DNA from: JANFXS01 sp022791155
Lineage (GTDB): Bacteria > Bacillota > Clostridia > Lachnospirales > Anaerotignaceae
Direction: 5' to 3'
NCBI GenBank assembly: GCA_949743895.1
Contig: CATJUX010000068.1
Location: forward strand, 1 to 5,259
Length of the DNA stretch: 5,259 bases
Below the pieces are notes generated by a model. That model saw nothing but the letters and a program-made list of their open reading frames with translations, had not been told where the DNA came from and did not search any database. This document shows, piece after piece, positions 5,096 through 5,259 of the stretch. The position numbers and the translations under genes are program-made. How positions within the stretch are numbered: the stretch's first letter is position 1; the number at the start of each line of letters is the position of its first letter.

Positions 5096-5259
5096 TATAT
5101 CACCAATCCTTTAATACAAACTCTTTTTAATAGCAGATTGATTATATCATAAAGTTAACATAAAATAAATATATTTTTCTATATTTAAAGAAATATTAAC
5201 CTTAACATAAACCAGCATCTATAGATATGAAATTATAAATCTTTATAAAATAAAACTAT
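5096..5259. other. AT-rich upstream region of the operon
   Basis: This non-coding stretch holds the extended -10 promoter, the ribosome site of the HD gene, two direct copies of TTAACATAAA on the plus strand (5155-5164 and 5202-5211, 47 bases apart) and a 10-base palindrome ATCTATAGAT (5217-5226). I see no gene, tRNA or riboswitch in it. Confidence 0.5.
5141..5169 (-). promoter_or_regulatory. Probable extended -10 sigma-A promoter of the HD-ispF transcript
   Basis: The minus strand shows a perfect TATAAT (5141-5146) preceded by TG one base upstream (TGATATAAT), which is an extended -10 element. A poor -35 match, TTTATT (5164-5169), sits at 17-base spacing; an extended -10 can compensate for that. 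Initiation would fall near 5134, about 40 bases upstream of the HD-hydrolase start codon. The surrounding DNA is very AT-rich, so chance -10 matches are likely, but the position directly ahead of the first gene of the run supports a real promoter. Confidence 0.55.

Noticed and set aside
1..5259. CRISPR array, tRNA, rRNA, insertion sequence or toxin-antitoxin pair
   Set aside because: No regularly spaced repeats, no tRNA or rRNA sequence, no transposase fragment and no small gene pair were seen on either strand.

Overview
The window looks like AT-rich chromosomal DNA from a Firmicute, most likely a member of the Clostridia. The evidence is the conserved order cysS-mrnC-rlmB-rae1(yacP)-sigH, a SigH very close to the Bacillus sigma-H family, strong Shine-Dalgarno sites and frequent TTG starts. 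A family-level placement (Lachnospiraceae-like) is only an impression. All recognised genes lie on the minus strand, so transcription runs from high to low coordinates.

Layout in transcription order: an AT-rich promoter region (5096-5259); a gene for a small HD-domain metal-dependent phosphohydrolase; ispF of the MEP isoprenoid pathway, starting at an internal TTG; a 240-base gap (3847-4086) that codes for no obvious protein and is rich in hairpins; cysS; mrnC; rlmB; rae1; and sigH. From cysS to sigH the genes overlap or are separated by 0-2 bases, which indicates one translationally coupled transcript. The bases after sigH (1-77) hold no gene and no clear terminator. In related genomes rpmG-secE-nusG often comes next, but that lies outside the window.

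The genes form a housekeeping translation/RNA block: CysRS charges tRNA-Cys, Mini-III matures 23S rRNA, RlmB 2'-O-methylates 23S rRNA, Rae1 is a ribosome-associated endonuclease, and SigH is an alternative sigma factor. Compared with the Bacillus subtilis order (ispD-ispF-gltX-cysE-cysS-mrnC-rlmB-rae1-sigH), gltX and cysE are missing between ispF and cysS, and an HD hydrolase gene stands where ispD would be.

The most interesting non-genic item is the ispF-cysS gap. It carries three hairpins and a stop-interrupted but protein-like reading frame. I think it is one copy of a dispersed intergenic repeat rather than a dedicated cysS riboswitch. No T-box signature was found. No clearly new multi-gene system was seen; the coding part is an ordinary conserved operon.
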